NCBI GenBank assembly: GCA_012964825.1
Contig: DTTI01000042.1
Span: forward strand, 27,531 to 91,530
Length of the DNA: 64,000 nt
Origin: Candidatus Neomarinimicrobiota bacterium
GTDB lineage: Bacteria > Fidelibacterota > Marinisomatia > Marinisomatales > S15-B10
Reading direction: 5' to 3'
Positions 63,929-64,000 of the stretch are shown here, in pieces. A program made the position numbers and the translations under genes. Positions within the stretch are counted from its first letter, which is position 1, and each line of letters opens with the position of its first letter. The notes beneath the pieces were generated by a model. That model was not told the origin of the DNA. It ran no database searches and worked only from the letters and a program-made list of their open reading frames with translations.

Positions 63929-64000
63929 TCTCACGAATTCGCCGGAGACTCAACGCCGTGCGAGCCTCTATATGATTAATTACTTTATTGTAACGAAATA

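Overview
This window is a densely packed bacterial chromosome segment with about 58 protein genes, two tRNA genes, and no rRNA, CRISPR array, insertion sequence or phage gene. Several traits suggest a marine member of the Fibrobacteres-Chlorobi-Bacteroidetes side of the tree, possibly Candidatus Marinimicrobia (SAR406). These are a long SecA with a Bacteroidetes-like insertion, a fused E1 alpha/beta 2-oxoacid dehydrogenase, Asp-box (sortilin-like) and S9 peptidases, a secreted peptidase with a C-terminal dockerin-like repeat pair, and many lipoproteins and Tat-exported enzymes. The taxonomic call is an inference and was not tested by a search.

Layout. 1-5750: end of an acyl-CoA dehydrogenase, ilvE, nusB, secA and tRNA-Leu(UAG). 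5930-20296: one large plus-strand respiratory cluster. It encodes a HEAT-repeat membrane protein, a Rieske protein, a split cytochrome b, an eight-haem membrane-anchored cytochrome c, a cupredoxin, all four core subunits of an aa3-type oxidase with two tiny membrane proteins, a CtaA-CtaB fusion, Sco and a DUF420 protein. 20407-29634: a secreted M14 carboxypeptidase, a CBS protein, a lipoprotein, an overlapping cluster (unknown protein, metallo-beta-lactamase fold, receiver-like protein, endonuclease III), then queD, a queuosine-precursor transporter, folE and endonuclease IV. 29637-36369: dihydrolipoyl dehydrogenase, lipB, E1 fusion, E2 and lipA, which together make and lipoylate a 2-oxoacid dehydrogenase complex. 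A perfect 469-bp tandem duplication lies across the E2-lipA junction. 36362-39602: an exported unknown, lon behind a sigma-54 type promoter, and tRNA-Val(UAC). 39779-41932: an AT-rich stretch with a small EF-Tu domain-2-like protein and a NYN-domain protein, ending in a bidirectional terminator, followed by a minus-strand lipoprotein.

42151-63856 is mostly secreted or surface catabolism: a giant Asp-box protein, an S9 peptidase, an acyltransferase and a YfiM-like protein. A probable amino-sugar salvage run follows (GH109-like oxidoreductase, Na+/solute symporter, GHMP kinase, nucleotidyltransferase, serine hydrolase, lipoprotein, GH20 hexosaminidase, phosphodiesterase-like protein). Two tandem D-aminoacylase-like paralogs come next, both lacking the usual N-terminal HxH metal motif. 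The last genes are a Tat-exported class V aminotransferase and a small membrane-anchored unknown on the minus strand, separated by a strongly structured terminator.

The most notable points are the respiratory cluster (octahaem bc-type complex plus oxidase, where the octahaem cytochrome and CoxB both end in an acidic, tryptophan-containing tail), the exact tandem duplication, the sigma-54 promoter on lon, a lipoprotein gene that seems to start at CTG, and the altered metal site of the D-aminoacylase pair.
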